Assembly: GCF_900111375.1 (NCBI RefSeq)
Contig: NZ_FOHB01000006.1
Span: 62,001 to 126,000 of the forward strand
Direction: 5' to 3'
Length of the DNA: 64,000 nucleotides
DNA from: Pedococcus cremeus
Lineage (GTDB): Bacteria; Actinomycetota; Actinomycetes; Actinomycetales; Dermatophilaceae
Below, piece after piece: positions 53,518 to 60,518 of this stretch (the stretch's first letter is position 1; every line of letters starts with the position of its first letter). A model generated the notes under the pieces. The model was not told the DNA's origin and did not search any database. It saw nothing but the letters and a program-made list of their open reading frames with translations. Both the position numbers and the translations under genes were made by a program.

Positions 53518-53682
53518 TCAGGCGGGTCGCACCTGCGTGGAGTGGCGGTGCGGCAGCCTGACGTGCAGGCGCTCGGCCAACCGGTGGCCGTGGCGCCGAC
53601 CGGCGGCGCGGCCGGTGCTGGTGGTGAACAGCTCGCGGCGGTAGGCGAGCTCGGCGTTGATGAACAGCGGGTCTCCGTACAT
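53518..53682 (-). CDS. Miniprotein A (54 residues), unknown function
   Basis: Start ATG at 53682 with a good AAGGAG 7 bases upstream. The N-terminus MYGDPLFINAELAYRRELF resembles that of the neighbouring miniprotein B (both carry AEL-aromatic-basic-RE). The C-terminus is strongly basic and His/Arg-rich (GRRHGHRLAERLHVRLPHR), suggesting nucleic-acid or membrane binding. No signal peptide. The two related genes, each with its own ribosome site and a shared 34-base upstream block, suggest real products rather than chance frames. Function unknown. Confidence 0.65.
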   Translation of the reverse strand: MYGDPLFINAELAYRRELFTTSTGRAAGRRHGHRLAERLHVRLPHRHSTQVRPA

Positions 53683-53699
53683 GGAGTGCTCCTTGGCAG

Positions 53700-53734
53700 T
53701 GGTGGTGGTTGTGGTGGTGGTTGTGGTGGTGGTG
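53700..53734. repeat. GGTGGTTGT microsatellite in the miniprotein A leader
   Basis: About four units of a 9-base pattern (GTGGTGGTT with small changes). On the transcribed strand it reads as an A/C-only run immediately before the ribosome site, so the leader should be unstructured. The copy number could vary by slippage. Confidence 0.75.
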
Positions 53735-53776
53735 CTGACCGGGGTGGTGACCGGTGGGCTCGTGGTCGAGCCTGCT

Positions 53777-53810
53777 CGCCTGAGGTGGCCGGCCACATGG
53801 GGCAGGTGCC
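53777..53810. promoter_or_regulatory. 34-base block A, CGCCTGAGGTGG-N4-CCACATGGGGCA-N2-TGCC
   Basis: Matches block B (54078-54111) at 28 of 28 defined positions, differing only in the N4 and N2 gaps. GGTGG-N4-CCAC gives it a dyad. It lies 94 bases upstream of the miniprotein A start and between the two miniprotein genes. Probable binding site of the neighbouring LAL regulator. Confidence 0.7.
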
Positions 53811-53876
53811 TTATCTCCGGCTCCTGCGGTGCCTTATCTCCGGTCACTGCGATCTCCGGTCCCTGCGATGCCTTGG

Positions 53877-54044
53877 TCAGGCGGGGCGCAGCGTGCCGCT
53901 GGTGCGGCGCGGGCGGCTCGGCCGCCAGGTCGGCCACTGCAGGCGGCGGTGCCGCCGGTGCGGGCGGAGCGATGAGCCGGAGAGGCTCTCGCGCTTCCAG
54001 CTGAGCTCCGCGGCGACGGTCAGGGGGTGGGCGGTGAGGTTCAT
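53877..54044 (-). CDS. Miniprotein B (55 residues), unknown function
   Basis: Start ATG at 54044, with GAAGGAG upstream. MNLTAHPLTVAAELSWKRES matches miniprotein A in the AEL-W/Y-K/R-RES region, then a basic, Arg/Pro/Trp-rich tail (RPHRRHRRLQWPTWRPSRPRR). Paralogous to A by sequence and by the shared upstream block. Function unknown; too short for database recognition by eye. Confidence 0.62.
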   Translation of the reverse strand: MNLTAHPLTVAAELSWKRESLSGSSLRPHRRHRRLQWPTWRPSRPRRTSGTLRPA

Positions 54045-54077
54045 CGGGTGCTCCTTCGGTGATGCCTCAACACTGCG

Positions 54078-54111
54078 CGCCTGAGGTGGGGCGCCACATG
54101 GGGCAACTGCC
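54078..54111. promoter_or_regulatory. 34-base block B, CGCCTGAGGTGG-N4-CCACATGGGGCA-N2-TGCC
   Basis: Second copy of the block, 33 bases upstream of the miniprotein B start, at a position suited to a promoter or activator site. Confidence 0.7.
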
Positions 54112-54131
54112 CACACCTGGAACGCCGCAGG

Positions 54132-54203
54132 CACCTCAGGCGTGAGCCGGTTCGGGCAGGCACCAACGCCCCACCTCAGGCCGGCACCCGCCGCCTGAGG
54201 CGG
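54132..54203. promoter_or_regulatory. Three further CCTGAGG elements before the ABC exporter
   Basis: CACCTCAGGCG at 54132-54142, CGCCCCACCTCAGGCC at 54167-54182 (the reverse complement shares GCCTGAGGTGGGGCG with block B) and the perfect 13-base palindrome CCGCCTGAGGCGG at 54191-54203. The last ends 6 bases before the -10 box of the ABC gene. The clustering suggests one regulator acting on the miniproteins and on the transporter. Confidence 0.6.
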
Positions 54204-54209
54204 CAGACC

Positions 54210-54215
54210 TAGACT
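54210..54215 (+). promoter_or_regulatory. Candidate -10 box (TAGACT) for the ABC exporter, leaderless
   Basis: TAGACT ends exactly 6 bases before the GTG at 54222. Confidence 0.6.
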
Positions 54216-54221
54216 CTCGGC

Positions 54222-54932
54222 GTGCCCGCAGCCGTCGTCGTGACCGACCTCCGCAAGCAGTTCGGGTCCGTCGTCGCCCTCGACGGGGTCACCTGGCAGG
54301 CCGAGCCGGGCCGGGTCACCGCCGTGCTCGGGCCCAACGGGGCCGGAAAGACCACGATGGTCGAGTGCTGTGAGGGCCTGCGCCGGCCCGACTCCGGCAC
54401 CGTGCGCGTCCTCGGCACCGACCCGTGGCACGCGGGCGCCGACCACCGGGCCCGCGTCGGCGTGATGCTCCAGGACGGCGGGCTGCCCAACTCCGCACGC
54501 CCGCTCGCCCTGCTACACCACCTGGCCCAGATGTATGCCGCGCCCCGCGACGTCGACGGCCTCGCCTCCCAGCTCGGCATCGACCGCTTCGCCGGCACCG
54601 CGGTGCGCCGCCTCTCCGGCGGCCAGCGCCAGCGGGTCGCCCTCGCCGCGGCGCTGGTCGGGTCACCCGACGTCGTGTTCCTCGACGAGCCCAGCGCGGG
54701 CCTCGACCCGCACGCCCGCCTCGACGTCTGGGACCTCGTGCGCTCGGTCGCCGACGGCGGTGCCGCCGTGGTCCTGACGACGCACTCCTTCGAGGAGGCC
54801 GAGCGCATCGCCGACGAGATCGTCATCGTCGCCGACGGTCGCGTGGTGGCCCACGGGAGCCGCGAGGAGATCACGGCGGGCCGGTCCCTGGAGAACGTCT
54901 ACTTCGAGCTCACCCGCAGGAGCCCACGGTGA
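54222..54932 (+). CDS. ABC-2 type exporter, ATP-binding subunit
   Basis: 236 residues: Walker A GPNGAGKTT, signature RLSGGQRQRVA, Walker B DVVFLDEPSAGLD, switch LTTHSFEEAERIAD. DrrA-like, pairing with the permease gene that overlaps its end by 4 bases. Such exporters move drugs, lipids or polysaccharides. In mycobacteria a similar ABC pair lies between suf and ctaA-like genes (Rv1456c-1458c region, from memory), so this is probably an ancestral neighbour of ctaA rather than a recent arrival. Confidence 0.9.
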   Translation: MPAAVVVTDLRKQFGSVVALDGVTWQAEPGRVTAVLGPNGAGKTTMVECCEGLRRPDSGTVRVLGTDPWHAGADHRARVGVMLQDGGLPNSARPLALLHHLAQMYAAPRDVDGLASQLGIDRFAGTAVRRLSGGQRQRVALAAALVGSPDVVFLDEPSAGLDPHARLDVWDLVRSVADGGAAVVLTTHSFEEAERIADEIVIVADGRVVAHGSREEITAGRSLENVYFELTRRSPR

Positions 54933-55708
54933 ACCAGGAGCCCTCGACCAACGCAGCGACGCCCGACCGCGCCGCCCCGCCGGCCCGGCGGGTGGTCGCC
55001 CAGGCCCGGTTCGAGGCGCTCACGATGCTGCGCAACGGCGAGCAGCTGCTGGTGGCCCTGGTGCTGCCCGCGATGGTGCTCGTCGGCCTCGTCACCACCT
55101 CGTTCGTCCCGCTGGGCGCGGGACGCCGGGTCGACGTCGTCGTGCCCGGCGTCCTGGCGCTGTGCGTCATCTCCTCCGGCTTCACCGGCGTGGCCATCGC
55201 CACCGGCTTCGACCGGCGCTACGGCGTCCTGCGCCTGCTCGGCACCAGTCCGCTCGGCCGGCTCGGCCTGCTCGCCGGCAAGGCGGCCGCGGTGCTCTCC
55301 GTGGTGGTCCTGCAGTACGTCGTGATCGGCGCGCTGGGGCTGGCCCTGGGCTGGGAGCCGCGCCTGGGCGGCATACCGGCGATGGTCGTCTCCACGCTGC
55401 TCGGCACGTGGGCCTTCGTGGCCCTCGCCCTGCTGCTGGGCGGCACCGTCCGCGCCGAGGGCGTGCTGGCGCTGGCCAACCTGCTCTGGGTGCTCCTGCT
55501 CGCCCTCGGCGGCGTCGTGGTGCCCACAGACCGCCTCCCCGACAGCCTCGAGCCACTGGTGGCCCTGCTGCCGTCCGCCGCCCTCGGCGACAGCCTGCGC
55601 GCGGCCCTCCTGCACGGTCAGGTGCTGCTCGGCGAGTGGCTCGTGATGGCGGCCTGGGGCATCGTCGCCACCGTGCTCGCCTCGCGGCTGTTCCGCTGGA
55701 GCGACTGA
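54929..55708 (+). CDS. ABC-2 type exporter, permease subunit
   Basis: 259 residues with six predicted spans, start GTG overlapping the ATPase stop (GTGA) and preceded by CAGGAG. ABC-2 layout: ARFEALTMLRNGEQLLVALVLPAMV at the N-terminus, GVLRLLGTSPLGRLGLLAGK (loop after span 3) and a final span ending FRWSD. Substrate unknown. Its last 91 bases overlap the end of the opposite-strand gene at 55618. Confidence 0.87.
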   Translation: MNQEPSTNAATPDRAAPPARRVVAQARFEALTMLRNGEQLLVALVLPAMVLVGLVTTSFVPLGAGRRVDVVVPGVLALCVISSGFTGVAIATGFDRRYGVLRLLGTSPLGRLGLLAGKAAAVLSVVVLQYVVIGALGLALGWEPRLGGIPAMVVSTLLGTWAFVALALLLGGTVRAEGVLALANLLWVLLLALGGVVVPTDRLPDSLEPLVALLPSAALGDSLRAALLHGQVLLGEWLVMAAWGIVATVLASRLFRWSD

Positions 55709-56145
55709 GCCCGGCGCACCGCACCGCGGAACCAGGTCACGGTGACCGCCAGGAGCAGCCCGCCCAGCAGCCAGTAGGGCTCGTAGAGCAGGCTCCAGCG
55801 CTCCTCCCCCACGACCTCACCGGAGACCAGCCACGGCACGGCCACGACGGCGAGGCCGGTGACGCCGTGGGCCAGCATCACCGCTGCGCCCACGGTGCCG
55901 GGCCAGAGCAGCCACCGGCGTCCGAGCAGCCGGCGCGGGTGCTGGTCCGGGCGCAGGAGCCAGGACAGGGCCGCACCGGCCAGGCACAGCGGGATCGCGA
56001 CCAGGTCGACCACGAACATCGCCGGGCTGTCGAGCACCGAGACGCCGTCGGGCAGCAACGCCGTGCCACCGAAGCCCCAGTAGACGTGCACGGCCGCGAA
56101 GGCCGTCATCCACGTCGCCGTCATCCACCACGCGCGTCTCCCCAT
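55618..56145 (-). CDS. DUF3995-like membrane protein
   Basis: About 175 residues from the ATG at 56145. Four membrane spans with HVYWGFGGTALLPDG near the N-terminus, the conserved H-x2-WG patch of DUF3995, whose function is unknown. The start is not certain: the frame is open for 80 codons upstream, and an ATG at 56181 would add 12 residues; neither has a clear ribosome site. The last 30 residues overlap the ABC-2 permease gene on the other strand, an unusually long convergent overlap. Confidence 0.6.
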   Translation of the reverse strand: MGRRAWWMTATWMTAFAAVHVYWGFGGTALLPDGVSVLDSPAMFVVDLVAIPLCLAGAALSWLLRPDQHPRRLLGRRWLLWPGTVGAAVMLAHGVTGLAVVAVPWLVSGEVVGEERWSLLYEPYWLLGGLLLAVTVTWFRGAVRRAQSLQRNSREASTVATMPQAAITSHSPSST

Positions 56146-56266
56146 GAGCCCATTGAGCCGGTCGCGGATGCCCCGGCACATCGGGGACGTCCCCCATCCC
56201 ACCCCGAGCCGCGCGATCCCCCGCCGGCCGGGTCGGGTCGGCGGCGGCGGCTCCGTGGTCGCTGCG

Positions 56267-56272
56267 TACCCT
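56267..56272 (+). promoter_or_regulatory. Candidate -10 box (TACCCT) for ctaA, leaderless
   Basis: TACCCT ends exactly 6 bases before the GTG at 56279. Confidence 0.55.
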
Positions 56273-56278
56273 CGTGTC

Positions 56279-57205
56279 GTGACCGCAGCACCCCCCGCCA
56301 CCGCGCCGTCGACGCGCGCCACCAGCACCCACCCCTGGCTCCCGCGCATCCTGCTCGCCAACCTCGTGCTCGAGGTGCTCATCGTGGTCACCGGCGGGCT
56401 GGTGCGCCTGACCGGCAGCGGCCTGGGCTGCCCGACGTGGCCCGAGTGCGTGCCCGGCAGCTACGTGCCGGTGCCCGAGCAGGCGCAGGGCATCCACAAG
56501 TACATCGAGTTCGGCAACCGCACCCTCACCGGCGCCGTCGGCTTCGCCGCCATCCTCGTCGTGTATGCCGTGTGGCGCTGGGCCGGGCGCCGCCGCGACC
56601 TCATGGTGCCCGCCTGGGTCGTCCTCGGCGGCGTCGTCACGCAGGCGGTGCTGGGCGGCATCACGGTCCGCACCGGCCTCAACCCGGCCACCGTGTCGGC
56701 ACACTTCCTGGTGTCCATGGTGCTCGTGGCCGCCTCGGCCTTCATCGTCTTCCGTGCCCAGGAGCCGCCCGGCCCACGGCCACTGTCGGTGCACCCCCTG
56801 GTGGAGCGGCTCGCTGGCGTGGCCTGTGCGGTCGCCGCCGTCGTCCTGCTCCTCGGCACCGTGGTGACCGGCTCGGGTCCGCACTCCGGTGACGCCGACG
56901 AGCCGGCCCGGTTCGGGTTCGACCCGCGCACCATCTCGTGGCTGCACGCCGACGCGGTGATGCTCTTCATCGGCTTGGTCGTCGCCGTCTGGGTCGCGGC
57001 CCGGCTGTCGACCCGCTCACGCCGGGCGTCCGACGCCTGGCGGACGGTGCTCCTGGTGACCCTGGCGCAGGGCGTCGTCGGCTACGTGCAGTACCTGACC
57101 GGCCTGCCCGAGGTGCTGGTCCTCGTGCACATGCTGCTCGCCTCGCTGCTCGTCGTCGCCCTCACCGCTGGTGTGGTGCGCCTGCGGACCACCCTGCCGG
57201 GCTGA
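56279..57205 (+). CDS. ctaA: Heme A synthase
   Basis: Oxidises the C8 methyl of heme O to the formyl group of heme A, the cofactor of aa3 cytochrome oxidase. It has 308 residues and eight spans in two similar halves. Heme-ligand histidines are visible in HKYIEFGNRTLTGAV, SAHFLVSM, SWLHADAVMLF and VHMLLAS. The TGSGLGCPTWPEC cysteine pair is on the outside. The frame extends upstream, but the GTG at 56279 is fixed by the -10-like TACCCT and gives the family length. Confidence 0.93.
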   Translation: MTAAPPATAPSTRATSTHPWLPRILLANLVLEVLIVVTGGLVRLTGSGLGCPTWPECVPGSYVPVPEQAQGIHKYIEFGNRTLTGAVGFAAILVVYAVWRWAGRRRDLMVPAWVVLGGVVTQAVLGGITVRTGLNPATVSAHFLVSMVLVAASAFIVFRAQEPPGPRPLSVHPLVERLAGVACAVAAVVLLLGTVVTGSGPHSGDADEPARFGFDPRTISWLHADAVMLFIGLVVAVWVAARLSTRSRRASDAWRTVLLVTLAQGVVGYVQYLTGLPEVLVLVHMLLASLLVVALTAGVVRLRTTLPG

Positions 57206-57208
57206 GCC

Positions 57209-57382
57209 GTGCCGAAGGACTGGTCGTTCCGGACGCGGCTGAAGGTTGCCGCGGTGGTCGCCCTGCTGGGCCTGCTCGTGTGGGCCGACGCCCGGTGGGC
57301 CGGCCCGGCCGAGTGCACCTCGACGGGGCCCAGCGCAGCGTCCTCGCCCTGCCCCACAGGACCGCCCTCCTCCACGCGGTAG
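57209..57382 (+). CDS. Possible 57-residue membrane-anchored peptide downstream of ctaA
   Basis: GTG start 3 bases after the ctaA stop. MPKDWSFRTRLKVAAVVALL continues as a hydrophobic stretch GLLVWADARWAG (one membrane span), then a short Cys/Ser/Pro tail. Position and typical third-base GC suggest it may be translated with ctaA. No ribosome site and no known family, so it could be a chance frame. Confidence 0.4.
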   Translation: MPKDWSFRTRLKVAAVVALLGLLVWADARWAGPAECTSTGPSAASSPCPTGPPSSTR

Positions 57383-57390
57383 CCGGGATA

Positions 57391-57412
57391 TTGCACAAGA
57401 CCTCTTGTGCAA
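57391..57412. promoter_or_regulatory. 22-base palindromic operator of the ArsR-MFS unit
   Basis: TTGCACAAGA, CC, TCTTGTGCAA: perfect 10-base arms. A third half-site TCTTGTGC follows at 57417-57424. The right arm contains TTGTGC (57405-57410), a -35 that lies 18 bases from the -10 at 57429. A bound repressor would therefore block RNA polymerase. The ArsR-type regulator encoded next is the obvious ligand (autorepression). Confidence 0.82.
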
Positions 57413-57428
57413 TGGTTCTTGTGCGGTC

Positions 57429-57434
57429 TATCGT
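57429..57434 (+). promoter_or_regulatory. Candidate -10 box (TATCGT) for the ArsR gene, leaderless
   Basis: TATCGT with -35 TTGTGC 18 bases upstream and 6 bases to the ATG at 57441. Confidence 0.7.
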
Positions 57435-57440
57435 CGCCGC

Positions 57441-58040
57441 ATGCCCACGAGCCCTCGACCAGCACCCCGCCGACCTGACGGCGTCCGCACGCTCACCGAG
57501 GCCAGGGCCCTCTCGGCGCTGGCCAACCCGTTCCGCGCCCGGATGGTCGATGCGCTCAAGGTCGACGGACCCTCCACCGCCTCCGGCCTGGCCGCCCGCA
57601 CCGGCCAGGCCGTCGGCAGCGCGAGCCACCACCTCAAGGTGCTCGCCGACGCCGGGCTGGTCGTCGAGGTGCCCGAGCTGGCCAGGGACCGCCGCGAGCG
57701 GTGGTGGCGCCTGGCCGACCGCGGCACGCGGTGGTCACGCGCCGAGTTCGCCGACGACGAGGCCGCGGTGACGGCCGCACACGCCGCTGAGGCCCTCGCC
57801 TTCCAGCGGCAGGTGGCCCGCACGCAGGAGTGGCTGGCCAACGCCGAGTCGGACCCCGACTGGGACGACGCCGCCTTCGCCACCCAACAGTGGCTGCGGC
57901 TGACCCCGGCGGAGCTGAGCGAGGTCGCCGAGGAGGTCGTCGCCGTGCTGATGCGGTGGTCGGACCGGCCGGTGCCGGACGACGGCCAGGAGCGCGAGCC
58001 GGTGGTCGTCTTCGCGCGAGGGTTCCCGGCCCAGCCATGA
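57441..58040 (+). CDS. ArsR-family (HTH_20 type) transcriptional regulator
   Basis: 199 residues. Winged helix at about 25-90: ALANPFRARMVDALKVDGPSTASGLAARTG followed by recognition-helix region GSASHHLKVLADAGLV. It has no metal-binding CxC motif, so it is not an arsenic-type sensor; members with a long C-terminal half respond to small organic molecules or are paired with MFS exporters, as here. It begins with a palindromic operator and leaderless promoter, and the MFS gene overlaps its stop by 4 bases. Confidence 0.88.
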   Translation: MPTSPRPAPRRPDGVRTLTEARALSALANPFRARMVDALKVDGPSTASGLAARTGQAVGSASHHLKVLADAGLVVEVPELARDRRERWWRLADRGTRWSRAEFADDEAAVTAAHAAEALAFQRQVARTQEWLANAESDPDWDDAAFATQQWLRLTPAELSEVAEEVVAVLMRWSDRPVPDDGQEREPVVVFARGFPAQP

Positions 58041-59332
58041 CCCGGGCACCCGCACCGGTTGCCGCAGACCTTCCACTGCACTGCAACCGGGACTTCAGCC
58101 TGCTCTGGCTCGGCGAAGGCGTCAGCGTCCTGGGCAACGCGACCACCTCCGTGCTGCTGCCCCTGCTCGCCGTCGTGGGCTTCGACGCCGGACCCGAGTG
58201 GATGGGCCTCATCACGGCGGCCGCGTGGGCACCCTGGCTGCTCATCGGCCTCCCGGCGGGCGCGTGGGTCGACCGGCTGCCGGCGCGGCGCGTCATGGTG
58301 GCCAGCGACCTCCTCGCGGCGGCGAGCCTGGCAAGCGTGCCGGTGGCGTGGGCCCTCGACGTGCTCACCCTCCCCCACCTCGTCGCAGCCGCGTTCGCGA
58401 ACGGCGTCTGCACCGTCTTCTTCCGGGCGGCATACCCCTTGCTCGTGAGGCAGGTGGCCCCACGCCACCAGCAGGAGACGGCCTTCGCCAGACTCTTCGG
58501 CACCGAGTCGGCGATGCAGGTGGCCGGTCCCGGCGCCGGGGGCGTGCTGGCCCAGGCCCTCTCGGCGGCGTGGGGGCTGGCCGCCGACGCGCTCAGCTTC
58601 CTCGTCTCCGCGACCTGCCTGCTGCTGCTGCGCCTCGACGGCCCCGGCCGCGAGGTGCGCTCGCAGACAGGTGAGGACCCCGTCCTGCTGCGCATCCGGA
58701 TCCGCGAGGGTATCGACTACCTCCGGCAGGACCGGCTGCTCCGCTTCTTCACCATCGTGGGTGGCGTCAGCAACTTCGGGCTCACCGGCTACGGCGCGCT
58801 CCTGGTCCTCTTCCTCGTCCGCGACGTGCGCCTCGACGAGGCCCGGGTCGGCATCGTGATGGCGGTGGGTGCCGCCGGTGGCGTGGTCGGCGCGTCCCTC
58901 GCCACCCGACTGTCCCAGCGGCTGGGGTCGGCCCGGGCCCTGCTGTCGCTGCAGCTGCTCGCCGGGCCACCGGCGCTGCTCGTGCCACTCGGCGGGCCAG
59001 GGGCCGGGCTCGTCGCGATGGTCGCCGGCATGGTGCTGGTCGGCATCGGCGTCGTCGCCGGCAACGTCGTGCGTGGCGCCTGGCGCAACCGCTACGTGCC
59101 GGTCGAGATGGTCGCCCGCCAGGTCACCACCGCGCAGGTCGTCAACCTGGGAACCATGCCGGTGGCAGCGCTCGCCGCCGGCTGGCTGGGGTCGGCCATC
59201 GGCCTCCGCCAGACCATCGCCCTCATGGCCGCGGTGCACACCGCCGCGTGCCTGTCGATGTGGCGGAGCCCGCTGCGCGGCCTGCGCGACATGCCCGAGC
59301 GGGCTGAGGACCTGGCGCGGGCGACTACGTGA
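58037..59332 (+). CDS. MFS transporter paired with the ArsR regulator
   Basis: 431 residues, about 12 spans, of the MFS group with tetracycline- and macrolide-efflux-like members ([18 protein letters not shown] at the N-terminus, [19 protein letters not shown] as motif A). Start ATG overlaps the ArsR stop. Expression probably rises when the regulator binds its ligand. The substrate is unknown. Its last 8 bases overlap the ctaB stop on the opposite strand. Confidence 0.87.
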   Translation: MTRAPAPVAADLPLHCNRDFSLLWLGEGVSVLGNATTSVLLPLLAVVGFDAGPEWMGLITAAAWAPWLLIGLPAGAWVDRLPARRVMVASDLLAAASLASVPVAWALDVLTLPHLVAAAFANGVCTVFFRAAYPLLVRQVAPRHQQETAFARLFGTESAMQVAGPGAGGVLAQALSAAWGLAADALSFLVSATCLLLLRLDGPGREVRSQTGEDPVLLRIRIREGIDYLRQDRLLRFFTIVGGVSNFGLTGYGALLVLFLVRDVRLDEARVGIVMAVGAAGGVVGASLATRLSQRLGSARALLSLQLLAGPPALLVPLGGPGAGLVAMVAGMVLVGIGVVAGNVVRGAWRNRYVPVEMVARQVTTAQVVNLGTMPVAALAAGWLGSAIGLRQTIALMAAVHTAACLSMWRSPLRGLRDMPERAEDLARATT

Positions 59333-60281
59333 GCGGCAGGTGCAGCAGCGGGTCGACCGCGACACCGAGGAAGAGGATCGCGACGTAGCTGATCGAGAAG
59401 TGGAACAGGCGCATCGGGCGCAGCACCTTCGGCCCCTCCCCCGCCTTCGCGGCGCGCTGCAGGCGGTGGGCCTCGGCGATGAACAGAGCGCCGGTCACGA
59501 CTGCGGTGACGAGGTAGAGCCAGCCCATCGAGGCCACCGGCACCAGGGCGAGAGAGGTCAGCACCATCGCCCACGAGTAGACGACGATCTGCTTGGCCAC
59601 CACGGTGAAGCGCTCCACCACCGGCAGCATGGGCACGTGGGCCGCGGCGTAGTCGTCCTTGAACCGCATGGACAGGGGCCAGTAGTGCGGCGGCGTCCAG
59701 AAGAAGATGACGAGGAACAGGATGACCGCAGGCCAGCCGACCGTGCCGGTGACGGCGGACCAGCCGATGAGCACCGGCATGCAGCCCGCAGCCCCGCCCC
59801 AGACGATGTTCTGCGCGGTGCGGCGCTTGAGGATCATCGTGTAGCCCACGGCATACATGACGATCGCGCCGAGCGAGAGCGCGGCCGAGATCAGGTTGAC
59901 CTGCCAGACGAACCACAGCGTCGACACGGCGGTCAGCACGGCACCGAAAATGAGCCCGTTGCGCGGCGTGACCTCACCGGTGACCATCGGGCGGTTGCTG
60001 GTGCGGTGCATCTCCGCGTCGATGTCACGGTCGTAGACGCAGTTGAAGGTGTTCGCCGCGCCGGCGCTGAGGGAGCCGCCGACCAGGGTGGCCACGATGA
60101 GCCAGAGCGACGGTATGCCGCGCTGGGCCAGGAACATGACCGGCACCGTGGTGACGAGCAGGAGCTCGATGATCCGCGGCTTGGTCAGTGCGACGTACGC
60201 GCCGACGGTGCGCTTCCAGCCCCGCCCGGCACCAGTGGCCGGGGACGCGGAGATCCGGGCAGACGGATCGAGAGCGGTCAC
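59325..60281 (-). CDS. ctaB: Heme O synthase (protoheme IX farnesyltransferase)
   Basis: Adds a farnesyl group to heme B, giving heme O, the substrate of CtaA. It has 318 residues with about nine spans. The prenyl-diphosphate motif [15 protein letters not shown] (N-x3-D-x3-D) and the second acidic region [19 protein letters not shown] are present. Start GTG at 60281, with AAAGGA 7 bases upstream; the open frame upstream is not used. Divergent from tkt. Confidence 0.94.
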   Translation of the reverse strand: MTALDPSARISASPATGAGRGWKRTVGAYVALTKPRIIELLLVTTVPVMFLAQRGIPSLWLIVATLVGGSLSAGAANTFNCVYDRDIDAEMHRTSNRPMVTGEVTPRNGLIFGAVLTAVSTLWFVWQVNLISAALSLGAIVMYAVGYTMILKRRTAQNIVWGGAAGCMPVLIGWSAVTGTVGWPAVILFLVIFFWTPPHYWPLSMRFKDDYAAAHVPMLPVVERFTVVAKQIVVYSWAMVLTSLALVPVASMGWLYLVTAVVTGALFIAEAHRLQRAAKAGEGPKVLRPMRLFHFSISYVAILFLGVAVDPLLHLPLT

Positions 60282-60469
60282 AGCGTCCTTTGCGGGTGGT
60301 GCGGGGTCCGGGGAACCGGGCCAGTCTAGCCCGCGCCCACCCGGGCCAAGGGACACCCGTCCCCCGGCCGGGCCCTTGTCCGCGCCCTCGGGCCGCGCCC
60401 CGCGCGAGCCGGGGCACGGACTAGTCCGGTCGGTGGTCCCTCCGTGCGACGCAGGTCACGCCCGGGACT

Positions 60470-60475
60470 AGGCTC
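60470..60475 (+). promoter_or_regulatory. Candidate -10 box (TAGGCT) for tkt-tal-pgi
   Basis: TAGGCT, with a predicted leader of about 37 bases to the GTG at 60519. Unlike most genes here, the leader has a strong ribosome site, fitting a highly expressed gene. I see no good -35. Confidence 0.45.
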
Positions 60476-60494
60476 AGGGGCTGTTGCCAGAGCC

Positions 60495-60506
60495 CCTTCT
60501 AGAAGG
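60495..60506. promoter_or_regulatory. 12-base palindrome CCTTCTAGAAGG covering part of the tkt ribosome site
   Basis: Perfect palindrome; AAGGAG (60503-60508) begins within it. A protein bound there or RNA pairing between copies could limit tkt translation. It may also be chance. Confidence 0.4.
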
Positions 60507-60518
60507 AGACCTGTACCC

